NCBI GenBank assembly: GCA_003552325.1
Contig: PUKM01000064.1
Coordinates: 1 to 5,317 of the forward strand
Reading direction: 5' to 3'
DNA length: 5,317 nucleotides
Source of the DNA: Natrialbaceae archaeon
Lineage (GTDB): Archaea > Halobacteriota > Halobacteria > Halobacteriales > Natrialbaceae
In this document: positions 1 to 5,259 of the stretch, in pieces
How the letters are laid out: the number at the start of each line of letters is the position of its first letter
Position numbering within the stretch: position 1 is the stretch's first letter
Made by a program: the position numbers and the translations under genes
The notes under the pieces: model-generated
What the model was told of the DNA's origin: nothing
Database searches by the model: none
Seen by the model: the letters and a program-made list of their open reading frames with translations, nothing else

Positions 1-222
1 CCTGTCGGTCCAAACGACGATTCGGACACTCAAGATAACCGCGGTATCGGCGGTCCGGATGCGATCGCGTTCGCGCTCGATGCGATTGAGCCAGAGACGC
101 TTCCAAACGACGATCAGTACTGGCCCGAGGTTCGGCGGCGAATCGAAGCGTGGCGACAAGATCTCGATGGGTGGCGTACTGGCGACATACAGCAAGAACT
201 CGACGGTTGGGAGGACCGATGA
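1..222 (+). CDS. C-terminal fragment of an unknown acidic protein (5' end outside window)
   Basis: An open frame runs from the first base to a TGA at 220-222 and gives the last 73 residues of a protein that begins outside the window. The fragment is strongly acidic with GC-ending codons (GAC, GAG, CTC, GCG), which fits a haloarchaeal coding sequence. It starts with a low-complexity Asp/Asn-rich stretch (about residues 1-18 of the fragment), followed by a short hydrophobic helix-like part (DAIAFALDAI) and a Trp- and charge-rich amphipathic C-terminus (WPEVRRRIEAW, then DGWRTGDIQQELDGWEDR). I recognise no domain or catalytic motif and assign no function. Its stop overlaps the next start by 4 bp (ATGA), so the two genes are probably co-transcribed and translationally coupled. 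Overlapping frames in this stretch encode Arg-rich proteins and are rejected. Confidence 0.75.
   Translation, partial: PVGPNDDSDTQDNRGIGGPDAIAFALDAIEPETLPNDDQYWPEVRRRIEAWRQDLDGWRTGDIQQELDGWEDR
9..114 (+). repeat. 13-bp in-frame direct repeat
   Basis: TCCAAACGACGAT occurs at 9-21 and again at 102-114, 93 bp (31 codons) apart and in the same reading frame, so Pro-Asn-Asp-Asp is encoded twice with identical codons. It may be a small internal duplication in the acidic protein. Nothing suggests a separate function. Confidence 0.4.
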
Positions 223-386
223 GCGTGGAGGTCACCAGCGGTCGCGACCGTCGCGAACGACAGCTGACCTGCAACGCGCCGAGCTGCTGGGCGGCCGGCG
301 CGGTCGTCGAGATCGTCGACAGCGGTGAACTGCCACCCGTACTGTGTGAGTCATGCCGGAAACAGTACCTGGGGGTGTCGACATGA
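219..386 (+). CDS. Small zinc-ribbon-like protein (55 aa)
   Basis: The ATG at 219 overlaps the previous stop as ATGA and lies 4 bases after a GGGAGG Shine-Dalgarno (209-214), which is why I prefer it to the longer upstream extension in the same frame. The 55-residue product has two cysteine pairs, C18-x4-C23 and C43-x2-C46, separated by a short beta-rich acidic segment. This is the arrangement of a single zinc ribbon or knuckle. Such small zinc-binding proteins are abundant in haloarchaea and their viruses and are often annotated only as hypothetical. Whether this one binds DNA, RNA or a protein partner cannot be told from sequence. Codon use is strongly GC-ending, like the gene before it and unlike the operon after 894. 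The coding call is fairly secure; the zinc role is inferred from the four cysteines. Confidence 0.72.
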   Translation: MSVEVTSGRDRRERQLTCNAPSCWAAGAVVEIVDSGELPPVLCESCRKQYLGVST

Positions 387-397
387 GCTGCGGGGGC

Positions 398-408
398 GAT
401 ATTTATTA
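398..408 (+). promoter_or_regulatory. Possible TATA box (weak)
   Basis: GATATTTATTA is one of the few AT-rich stretches after the zinc-protein gene and resembles an archaeal TATA element. If used, transcription would start near 425-432, just before the long dyad at 455-510, so the RNA would begin with that hairpin and have a leader of over 450 bases before the ATG at 894. No clear purine-rich BRE is visible (upstream bases are GCGGGGGC), so this is tentative. Confidence 0.25.
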
Positions 409-454
409 CCGCGCGTGTTCTCGGACGAAGTACAAGCTAACGAGAAATCAACCT

Positions 455-510
455 GCGACAGAATCTTGCAGGGGCGAACCGACGCCCCTGAGCACACCTG
501 ATTCTGTGGC
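455..510 (+). repeat. Long two-part inverted repeat / hairpin
   Basis: The inner arms CAGGGGCG (469-476) and CGCCCCTG (483-490) pair perfectly over 8 bp around a 6-base AACCGA loop. The outer arms ACAGAATC (458-465) and GATTCTGT (500-507) pair perfectly over another 8 bp, and one mismatch further out GC (455-456) pairs with GC (509-510). The internal loops are TTG (466-468) and nine bases (491-499). The two nested perfect arms make a selected structure more likely than chance. No T-tract follows, so it is not an ordinary intrinsic terminator. It could be an origin hairpin, a protein-binding dyad, or the 5' stem of a structured RNA. Confidence 0.7.
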
Positions 511-568
511 GGCCAGCGTCTTAAGCGTTTACGGTCAGCCAGAGCTATCGCTCTCGACGCGAGCCGGC

Positions 569-606
569 GGTTCATCGGCCCGTTGGGTTAGTGCCGATCT
601 CGAACC
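569..606 (+). repeat. Second two-part inverted repeat
   Basis: The inner arms ATCGGC (574-579) and GCCGAT (593-598) enclose a 13-base loop. The outer arms GGTTC (569-573) and GAACC (602-606) flank them directly on the left and after a 3-base bulge (CTC, 599-601) on the right. The design, nested perfect arms with an asymmetric bulge, resembles the larger dyad at 455-510, although the sequences differ. It is weaker statistically because the arms are short. Confidence 0.45.
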
Positions 607-620
607 AAGAATGACGACAT

Positions 621-634
621 CAAATATCAATACG
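621..634 (+). promoter_or_regulatory. Possible TATA box for the operon (weak)
   Basis: CAAATATCAATACG is an isolated AT-rich stretch that could act as an archaeal TATA element. Transcription from it would start near 650 and give a leader of about 240 bases that includes all the G-rich motifs and the hairpins at 740-786 and 814-840. It competes with the candidate at 398-408, and neither is convincing alone. Confidence 0.22.
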
Positions 635-698
635 AACTTTCGGCCAAACGGCAACCCCCGTAAGAAACGCGCGCATAACCGGCAGTGTACCCCCCTCA

Positions 699-803
699 CT
701 TTCGGGGGTGGTGGTGGTTCTTTCGGCGGGAGAAGGAGTACCCCCGAAAGCAAAAAACGCAAGACGGCAGTACTGCTTTCGGGGGTTTCGGGGGTTTCGG
801 GGG
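699..803 (+). repeat. CTTTCGGGGG motif cluster, including a 9-bp tandem repeat
   Basis: CTTTCGGGGG occurs at 699-708 and 776-785 on the + strand and as its complement CCCCCGAAAG at 741-750. A variant CTTTCGGCGGG lies at 720-730. From 777 the unit TTTCGGGGG is repeated three times without interruption (777-785, 786-794, 795-803) before breaking into TTTTCACCC. The spacing and mixed orientation resemble iterons or regulator-binding sites. Haloarchaeal origin recognition boxes are described as carrying a G-string, but I do not see a full box here. Exact copies of the motif also occur inside the operon (2294-2303 and, without the first C, 3558-3566). Confidence 0.65.
740..786 (+). repeat. Perfect 13-bp inverted repeat
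   Basis: ACCCCCGAAAGCA (740-752) and TGCTTTCGGGGGT (774-786) are exact reverse complements separated by 21 bases that contain an A-rich stretch. The left arm could instead pair over 10 bp with 699-708 or over 7 bp with 720-726, so several mutually exclusive structures are possible in RNA or single-stranded DNA. As DNA, it is a good candidate binding site for a dimeric protein. Confidence 0.65.
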
Positions 804-813
804 TTTTCACCCA

Positions 814-840
814 CCCCCTCCTTCAATTTGGGGGAGGGGG
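814..840 (+). repeat. C-tract/G-tract hairpin before the operon
   Basis: CCCCCTCC (814-821) pairs perfectly with GGAGGGGG (833-840) around an 11-base loop. The overlapping stretch CCACCCCC (811-818) is also perfectly complementary to GGGGGTGG (881-888), the ribosome binding site of the following gene. The two pairings exclude each other, so this hairpin could leave the ribosome site free or, if opened, let it be covered. Confidence 0.5.
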
Positions 841-880
841 GGTGTCCTCACACGTGCGCGTAGTAAGAGCAGTTGAGAAC

Positions 881-889
881 GGGGGTGGT
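881..889 (+). promoter_or_regulatory. Ribosome binding site, first operon gene
   Basis: GGGGGTGGT ends 4 bases before the ATG at 894. It can pair over nine positions with the archaeal anti-SD (ATCACCTCC) with two G-U wobbles, and it is identical to the site before the primase-like gene (3562-3570). It supports the ATG at 894 over the in-frame TTG at 873. Confidence 0.65.
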
Positions 890-893
890 TTCT

Positions 894-1889
894 ATGGTTG
901 ACCCAGCCGAGACCGTTGATGGATTCACCGACGAGATAGCGGCCGGTGTGACTGTAGAAGTCAACCCCGTCAGCGGTGGGAAGGTCGATCTGAGAGCACG
1001 GTACGCCGGTGACTTACTCGCCAGCGGTGAATACGCCGCGGTGTTCCGCGGAAGCCACCGTGGACGAACAAACCGCGGTGAGTTCATCAACAACGTCATA
1101 GACAGCCTTTCAGACACACCGATAGAAGGTGAGAAAATCAAAACACCACTCCGCCGGTGGTTCGACGAAATGGCCGAGATCGCGGCCGAAGAGGAATTGG
1201 CTTTCCAGCCAGATCATGTCGTTGAGATAATCGAAGGCACAAAAACACCAATCGAAATACACGGCGGCGAAGAGACTACCTGGAAGGTTGAGCTAACTTA
1301 CGGTGGCCGTACGAGTGAGCTCGAATTCACAGCCGGTGAAATGGTGAACGGCGGCGGTCCTGCACTACAACAAAAAATAGCCAATTACCATTACGAGTTG
1401 ATCGACATCGAGCAGGAAGATTGGGAAGTGATTCGAGACTATTGGCATGATAATAGCGAGGTGGTGGCTGTCGTCGAAGAGACCGGCCGCGACGCCGTGG
1501 CAACTCGGTTCATTGAGCGAATGACCGACGCAGTGAGACCGCTCGAATCGCTCGAACAATTACCCAACGACCCGTCTGGTGCATGGTACGACGCCGATAA
1601 CTCAGCATCTTGCAACGACGTTCCAGATGGCGAGCCAGTACTATGGGTACAATCGCGGTTCTACGCTGACAAACTCGAAGCCATCGGCAAACAGATCGAG
1701 TACAGCGGTCAGCTCACAAAAGACCTGATCGCTGATGGTGTCTTGTACAATTCGAGCGTCCGGCGTACGTGGGATGGTAATTTTGACCGACTGACGAACC
1801 TGTTCCCGTTCGACCCCCGTGCGTTGGGTATAGACGAGAGTGATGTAGCCCCAGCACCCGGCGATAACACCGATGAGGTGGAGCCATGA
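894..1889 (+). CDS. Unrecognised 331-aa protein, first gene of replication operon
   Basis: The ATG at 894 follows a GGGGGTGGT Shine-Dalgarno, and the frame ends at TGA 1887-1889, overlapping the helicase start by 4 bp. The protein is acidic and soluble, with no signal peptide or membrane segment. Residues 32-115 look mixed alpha/beta with a basic patch (FRGSHRGRTNRGEF, 51-64). Residues 130-184 follow a pattern, recalled from phage and plasmid replication accessory proteins, of Trp plus a beta-hairpin (WKVELTYGG), a helix, and a closing segment with W177 and W184. Residues 248-310 (VLWVQSRFYADKL to RLTNLFPFDPRALG) look like a winged-helix C-terminal domain, and a disordered acidic tail follows. 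I find no Walker, nuclease or polymerase motif. Its position suggests a helicase or primase partner or an origin-binding protein. That is inference; the family is unknown to me. Confidence 0.85.
   Translation: MVDPAETVDGFTDEIAAGVTVEVNPVSGGKVDLRARYAGDLLASGEYAAVFRGSHRGRTNRGEFINNVIDSLSDTPIEGEKIKTPLRRWFDEMAEIAAEEELAFQPDHVVEIIEGTKTPIEIHGGEETTWKVELTYGGRTSELEFTAGEMVNGGGPALQQKIANYHYELIDIEQEDWEVIRDYWHDNSEVVAVVEETGRDAVATRFIERMTDAVRPLESLEQLPNDPSGAWYDADNSASCNDVPDGEPVLWVQSRFYADKLEAIGKQIEYSGQLTKDLIADGVLYNSSVRRTWDGNFDRLTNLFPFDPRALGIDESDVAPAPGDNTDEVEP
1875..1883 (+). promoter_or_regulatory. Ribosome binding site, helicase gene
   Basis: GAGGTGGAG lies inside the 3' end of the preceding gene. GAGGTG matches the archaeal Shine-Dalgarno core and ends 5 bases before the ATG at 1886. 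With the ATGA overlap it points to translational coupling, and it fixes the helicase start. Confidence 0.65.
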
Positions 1890-3577
1890 CCACGGTTACT
1901 CGCGTCGACGGTGCCCCAGGAACCGGAAAGACGTACACACTCCGCCAGAGGCTTGAGCTTCGAAAATCCGGTGGGTTGAACCCCGGAGACGTAAACTGGA
2001 TAACATTCACACGCGCCGGTACGGAAGACGCCGTCGACACGGTGGCCGACGTATTCAGTTCGCTCACAGACGATGAAACCGACCTGTCGCCAGACGATGT
2101 AGCCCGTACGTTCCACAGTCTCACGCTGTCACTACTGCTCCGAACTGGCTTAGTCGAATTCGACGAAGACATCGAGCCGGACCCGGTGATCGTGCAAGGC
2201 ACGTACGACGACGACGAGAGCGACCCATTCGCCGAGTTCTGCGAACGGTATGGGATGTCGTACGACGCTGACAACAGCAAAACTAAGAAACTGCTTTCGG
2301 GGGAAATCGAAAAGACACCGGCTGGAAACAAGTTTTTCGCAATTGCTGACTACCTCAATCAGACGTGTAAACCACCATCAAAACATTGGGACGCCCCGAT
2401 AGATTCACCGATACCGAACACTAAGATGCAATTACTGCTCGAAGCGTGGGACGAATTCAAGCGAACGGAATACGGACACCGTGTTTTCGAGTTCGCTGAT
2501 TACGTGCATTATGCATACGAAGAAGGTGTGACGCCAGATGTCGAGCTGCTGTTGATCGACGAGTTTCAAGATTTCACACCCGCCGAGTATCGACTATACA
2601 AGCAGTGGCGAGATTCGGGGGCTATCGACGAGATCGTGATAGCCGGAGACCCGCAGCAGTCGATCTACTCTTTCCGCGGTGGTTCGCCGTTGTATTTCGA
2701 AGAGACCGACCGCGACGAGACAGTCGACCTCAAAAAATCATATCGTTGCCCTAAACCAGTGGCCGAAGCCGCACGCCGTGTACTCGAAGGCCACCCTGAC
2801 ACGGCACCGAGAGGCTTCCATGCAGATAGTGAGTTGGGTGAGCTTCGTAACCTTGAATCGCCCACACCAGACTCACTCTCTGATGATTTGCTCAATACAG
2901 CCCGACGTGTATCAAGCGACGACAGCAGCCCCCGTTTGATGCTGCTCACACGGACAAACAGCCAACTCGCGAAAGTCTCGCGTACGCTGCGGTCGGTTGG
3001 TATTCCGTTCGATATACTCGGCAGCCGGCGGTCTCTTTGGGAGTATGGCGACCTGACACCGCTGCTCAATTTGCTAAACGACTACCCAAATTCGACGGGT
3101 TACAACATGAAACAGTTGGAGTTGTTGTTTGATAAACTCGAATCGGCAACACTCGAAGATATCGACACCAGCCAAAATATCGGCCAAACGGTGCCAGCAG
3201 ACCGTGTGCACGATGTGTTATCTCAATACGGCGGACTTGAGCAGATAGTGGCCGATCTGGATTTACCCGACTGGCAACACGACGCCCTGGCATCGGCCGT
3301 CGACGCACCGGCTAACCTATCCCCAGATGATGTGAAAATAGGGACCATACACACCGCGAAAGGTCTCGAAGCGTCTGCAGTCTACCTTTTCGCCGAAGCC
3401 ACCGCGCGGATAGTCGAGAACTACGAACGCGACAACGCAGCGGCCGCCGAAGAACACCGTGTCTGGTACGTTGGCACCACACGCGCTGCCGAAGAATTGA
3501 CTCTTGTTGAAAACTACTTCAACGGCCCGACAGCCCCACCAGTTGAGTGGCTTCGTGTTTCGGGGGTGGTAGCATGA
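1886..3577 (+). CDS. UvrD/Rep-type superfamily 1 DNA helicase (563 aa)
   Basis: Nearly all superfamily 1A motifs can be read in order: Walker A GAPGTGKT (9-16), Ia around ITFTRAGT (39-46), Ib with TFH (75-77), Walker B DEFQD (225-229), III AGDPQQSIYSFRGG (253-266), IV around KKSYRCPKP (283-291), V GTIHTAKGLE (486-495) and VI VWYVGTTRA (526-534). Residues 350-380 match the RecA-like 2A domain of UvrD proteins. Such enzymes use ATP to translocate 3'-5' along single-stranded DNA and unwind duplexes in replication or repair. At 563 residues it is shorter than cellular UvrD/PcrA/Rep (roughly 650-730), mainly through a reduced 2B region (about 381-480). Only 8 residues precede Walker A, so the usual Q-motif is absent. 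Upstream and downstream genes overlap it by 4 bp, which suggests a replicative helicase of the element. The catalytic residues look intact. Confidence 0.93.
   Translation: MTTVTRVDGAPGTGKTYTLRQRLELRKSGGLNPGDVNWITFTRAGTEDAVDTVADVFSSLTDDETDLSPDDVARTFHSLTLSLLLRTGLVEFDEDIEPDPVIVQGTYDDDESDPFAEFCERYGMSYDADNSKTKKLLSGEIEKTPAGNKFFAIADYLNQTCKPPSKHWDAPIDSPIPNTKMQLLLEAWDEFKRTEYGHRVFEFADYVHYAYEEGVTPDVELLLIDEFQDFTPAEYRLYKQWRDSGAIDEIVIAGDPQQSIYSFRGGSPLYFEETDRDETVDLKKSYRCPKPVAEAARRVLEGHPDTAPRGFHADSELGELRNLESPTPDSLSDDLLNTARRVSSDDSSPRLMLLTRTNSQLAKVSRTLRSVGIPFDILGSRRSLWEYGDLTPLLNLLNDYPNSTGYNMKQLELLFDKLESATLEDIDTSQNIGQTVPADRVHDVLSQYGGLEQIVADLDLPDWQHDALASAVDAPANLSPDDVKIGTIHTAKGLEASAVYLFAEATARIVENYERDNAAAAEEHRVWYVGTTRAAEELTLVENYFNGPTAPPVEWLRVSGVVA
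2290..2303 (+). repeat. Copy of the leader motif inside the helicase gene
   Basis: ACTGCTTTCGGGGG here is an exact 14-base match to 772-785 in the upstream non-coding region. In the helicase it encodes part of the KLLSGE segment (residues 135-140) between motifs Ib and II. A 14-base match within 5.3 kb is not expected by chance, though local composition raises the odds. Confidence 0.5.
3558..3570 (+). repeat. Leader motif copy overlapping the primase-like ribosome site
   Basis: TTTCGGGGGTGGT is an exact 13-base match to 700-712 in the upstream region. Its last nine bases (GGGGGTGGT, 3562-3570) act as the Shine-Dalgarno 3 bases before the ATG at 3574, while the whole motif lies in the last codons of the helicase gene. 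A protein or RNA recognising the leader motif could therefore also affect translation of the primase-like gene. Confidence 0.55.
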
Positions 3578-5259
3578 ACGACGAGACGAAACTGCAGCAG
3601 ATTGAAGAGATATTCAGAATCAAAGAAGGCACCACACCGATATCGGCAGTAGCTGAGTTGGAATTGGATCCCGACCGCTGGTTGCCTGTTGCAAAGGCCA
3701 TATCCAACGGTGAGGAGGTGGATATAGCGGACACAAAGCCCCCGGAAAAGACCGACAAAGAGCCGGTCGACGAGACGAAATCCGACAACACCGACCCGAT
3801 AAGTGAGCATTACGCGCGTGTTGGCGATGTGTATCTAACTCTTGGCGATCTCGATGGCGATCAATGTCTCGGGAATACTGATTTCCTGGGTTGGTACAAA
3901 ACACGCGCTGCTGACGGTGAACAGTTCGACGGTCAGGGAAGGCCGTGGGCGCTCGGTAAGGAATTTGCAGGGATGAGAGAAGATCTCGATAGGGTGGTGT
4001 ATGCTGCTGTCAATTACGCTTCGATTGATTGGTATCTCGACGCATACAAACCGTTCAAATACACGAAAAACGGCCGCGAATGGGTTGATGGTGAGACACC
4101 AACGCCGGGATATGGTGAGATAACAGCGTACGCACCCTTCGCTGATATTGATCTTACCGACGAAGTGAAAAAGAAACGACCCGATGGCGATATCCCCCGC
4201 GGCGAGATCGAAACTGCGCTTTCCGAATACATCGACGCTTTCGCCGATCTCGCCGGCGGTCGCGACCACGTATTCGCGTTGGATTCAGTCGGCGGTGCAT
4301 ACGTTATGGTAGCCCCCAGCGCGACAAAACCGATAGCAGAACACTACAACGCCGCTGACCGGCGGTTGTTGTTCGAAGACCTCACCGACCGAATGAACGA
4401 TTGGCTCGACGAGACACGGGCTGCCGTAAACGATGTGGCGAACGTGAGCGGTATCTTCGAGCCGGATTTACTCAACAACAAGAACCGGCTATACAAAGCT
4501 CCGATGTCCGTACATTCGTCTCTTGACGGCGTTGTAACGCCTGTCGATACTGAAAGTGTGAGTTATGAATACACACCGCTGGAAAGCGTCACAGGCGGCG
4601 ATATTGAAGCCGCGGTCGAATGGTCTGAAGGATTCACTGACGACCACACACACGCTGTGTGTTCGCTTGTGGCTTCGCTGTGGTCGGAGTACTCTGAAGG
4701 CTCCGATAGTTGGAAAGACACACTGAACAAGCGCCTCGACGAAATGCAAGCCGACAAAGAGCAGAACACAGTGCACGAAGAACGTTTGTCGAATGTTGAG
4801 GTTCCCGAAGACTTGGAACGCACAGACGATATCGACGTAATAGCACGCGCCGTCGAAGACATCAACGTGAAAGAGTTAGCCGCCGATCTCGCTGCGGAGT
4901 GGGACACTGCCCCAGGAAGAGACCCACCACGCTTCGAGCCGAGCTGGCGGTCTTCGTCGAGCGGCACATCATGCTACGCAGATCGCGACAAATACGTCGA
5001 CCTCAAAGAAGGAAAATGCGGTGGTGGTGCACTGAAGTTGGTTGCACGCGACCGTGGTATAATCACCGACAGCCGCCACAAACTGCAGGGAGACGACTAC
5101 TGGAAGGCAATTGCCGAATTACGAAAGGAAGGCTACGACATCCCCAGGTTCACGGGCTCAAGAGGCACACATCCCGATAATCTGGGTTTGCACGAAGAGC
5201 CGAAAAACGCCGACGAGAAACGCCGCCAGGTTCTCCGAGCGCTTAAAGCCTCGAAGTGA
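3574..5259 (+). CDS. Divergent archaeo-eukaryotic primase (AEP)-like protein (561 aa)
   Basis: The start is the ATG at 3574, 3 bases after GGGGGTGGT and overlapping the helicase stop as ATGA; the in-frame GTG at 3547 is rejected. Residues 1-48 look like a small helical domain and 50-75 form a charged linker. The core about 80-325 has AEP hallmarks: DID (191-193) after a hydrophobic strand, matching metal-binding motif I; SVGGAYVMV (238-246) at the position of motif II; and NRLYKAPMSVHSS (304-316), matching the Arg...Ser-x-His pattern of motif III. The canonical motif II histidine is replaced by Val or Tyr. Residues 457-525 form a separate C-terminal module with C467 and C482, a GGGALKLVA segment and a helix ending in GYDIPRF, perhaps a degenerate primase zinc domain. 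Primer synthesis with the adjacent helicase is the natural role. The coding call is near certain; the family call rests on motifs. Confidence 0.72.
   Translation: MNDETKLQQIEEIFRIKEGTTPISAVAELELDPDRWLPVAKAISNGEEVDIADTKPPEKTDKEPVDETKSDNTDPISEHYARVGDVYLTLGDLDGDQCLGNTDFLGWYKTRAADGEQFDGQGRPWALGKEFAGMREDLDRVVYAAVNYASIDWYLDAYKPFKYTKNGREWVDGETPTPGYGEITAYAPFADIDLTDEVKKKRPDGDIPRGEIETALSEYIDAFADLAGGRDHVFALDSVGGAYVMVAPSATKPIAEHYNAADRRLLFEDLTDRMNDWLDETRAAVNDVANVSGIFEPDLLNNKNRLYKAPMSVHSSLDGVVTPVDTESVSYEYTPLESVTGGDIEAAVEWSEGFTDDHTHAVCSLVASLWSEYSEGSDSWKDTLNKRLDEMQADKEQNTVHEERLSNVEVPEDLERTDDIDVIARAVEDINVKELAADLAAEWDTAPGRDPPRFEPSWRSSSSGTSCYADRDKYVDLKEGKCGGGALKLVARDRGIITDSRHKLQGDDYWKAIAELRKEGYDIPRFTGSRGTHPDNLGLHEEPKNADEKRRQVLRALKASK

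Larger units (their letters stand above)
387..893 (+). other. Structured, repeat-rich non-coding region upstream of the replication operon
   Basis: No gene is accepted over these roughly 500 bases. The longest open frame (ATG 383 to TGA 901) would encode a basic, Arg/Ser/Gly-rich, low-complexity protein unlike its acidic neighbours. The region instead holds nested inverted repeats at 455-510 and 569-606, a small hairpin at 541-554 (AGAGC, loop TATC, GCTCT), an overlapping one at 553-563 (CTCG, ACG, CGAG), a 13-bp inverted repeat at 740-786, a C-tract/G-tract hairpin at 814-840, and repeated CTTTCGGGGG motifs between 699 and 803. Such density directly before a helicase and primase-like operon fits a replication origin or control region, a structured 5' leader, or a non-coding RNA. 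Sequence alone does not decide. No tRNA-like or known riboswitch core was seen. Confidence 0.6.

Noticed and set aside
59..328. Arg-rich 89-codon + frame overlapping the first two genes
   Set aside because: Its composition is the opposite of a haloarchaeal protein, and it conflicts with two better frames joined by an ATGA overlap.
469..490. tRNA T-arm on the minus strand (contains GGTTCG)
   Set aside because: The stem is 8 bp with a 6-base loop rather than 5 bp with 7 bases, and no acceptor, D or anticodon arm fits around it.
777..803. CRISPR-like array
   Set aside because: The 9-bp units are directly adjacent with no spacers, so this is a simple tandem repeat.
535..810. Minus-strand frames with Pro-Glu-Thr and Pro repeats
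   Set aside because: They are translations of the CCCCCGAAA repeats in reverse and have no ribosome site or recognisable domain.
873..893. TTG start extending the first operon gene by 7 residues
   Set aside because: The ATG at 894 has a properly spaced GGGGGTGGT site, which the longer version would translate through.
383..901. Open frame of 172 codons from an ATGA overlap with the zinc-protein gene to 8 bp past the next gene's ATG
   Set aside because: A GGGGGTG lies upstream and both ends abut genes, which is tempting. But the product is basic and low-complexity (Arg, Ser, Gly repeats), translates G-tracts and hairpins, and is unlike the acidic neighbours. It would be reconsidered if homologues keep the frame.
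3547..3573. GTG start extending the primase-like protein by 9 residues
   Set aside because: The ATG at 3574 has both a Shine-Dalgarno and the ATGA overlap seen throughout the operon; the extension would consist of the ribosome-site sequence.
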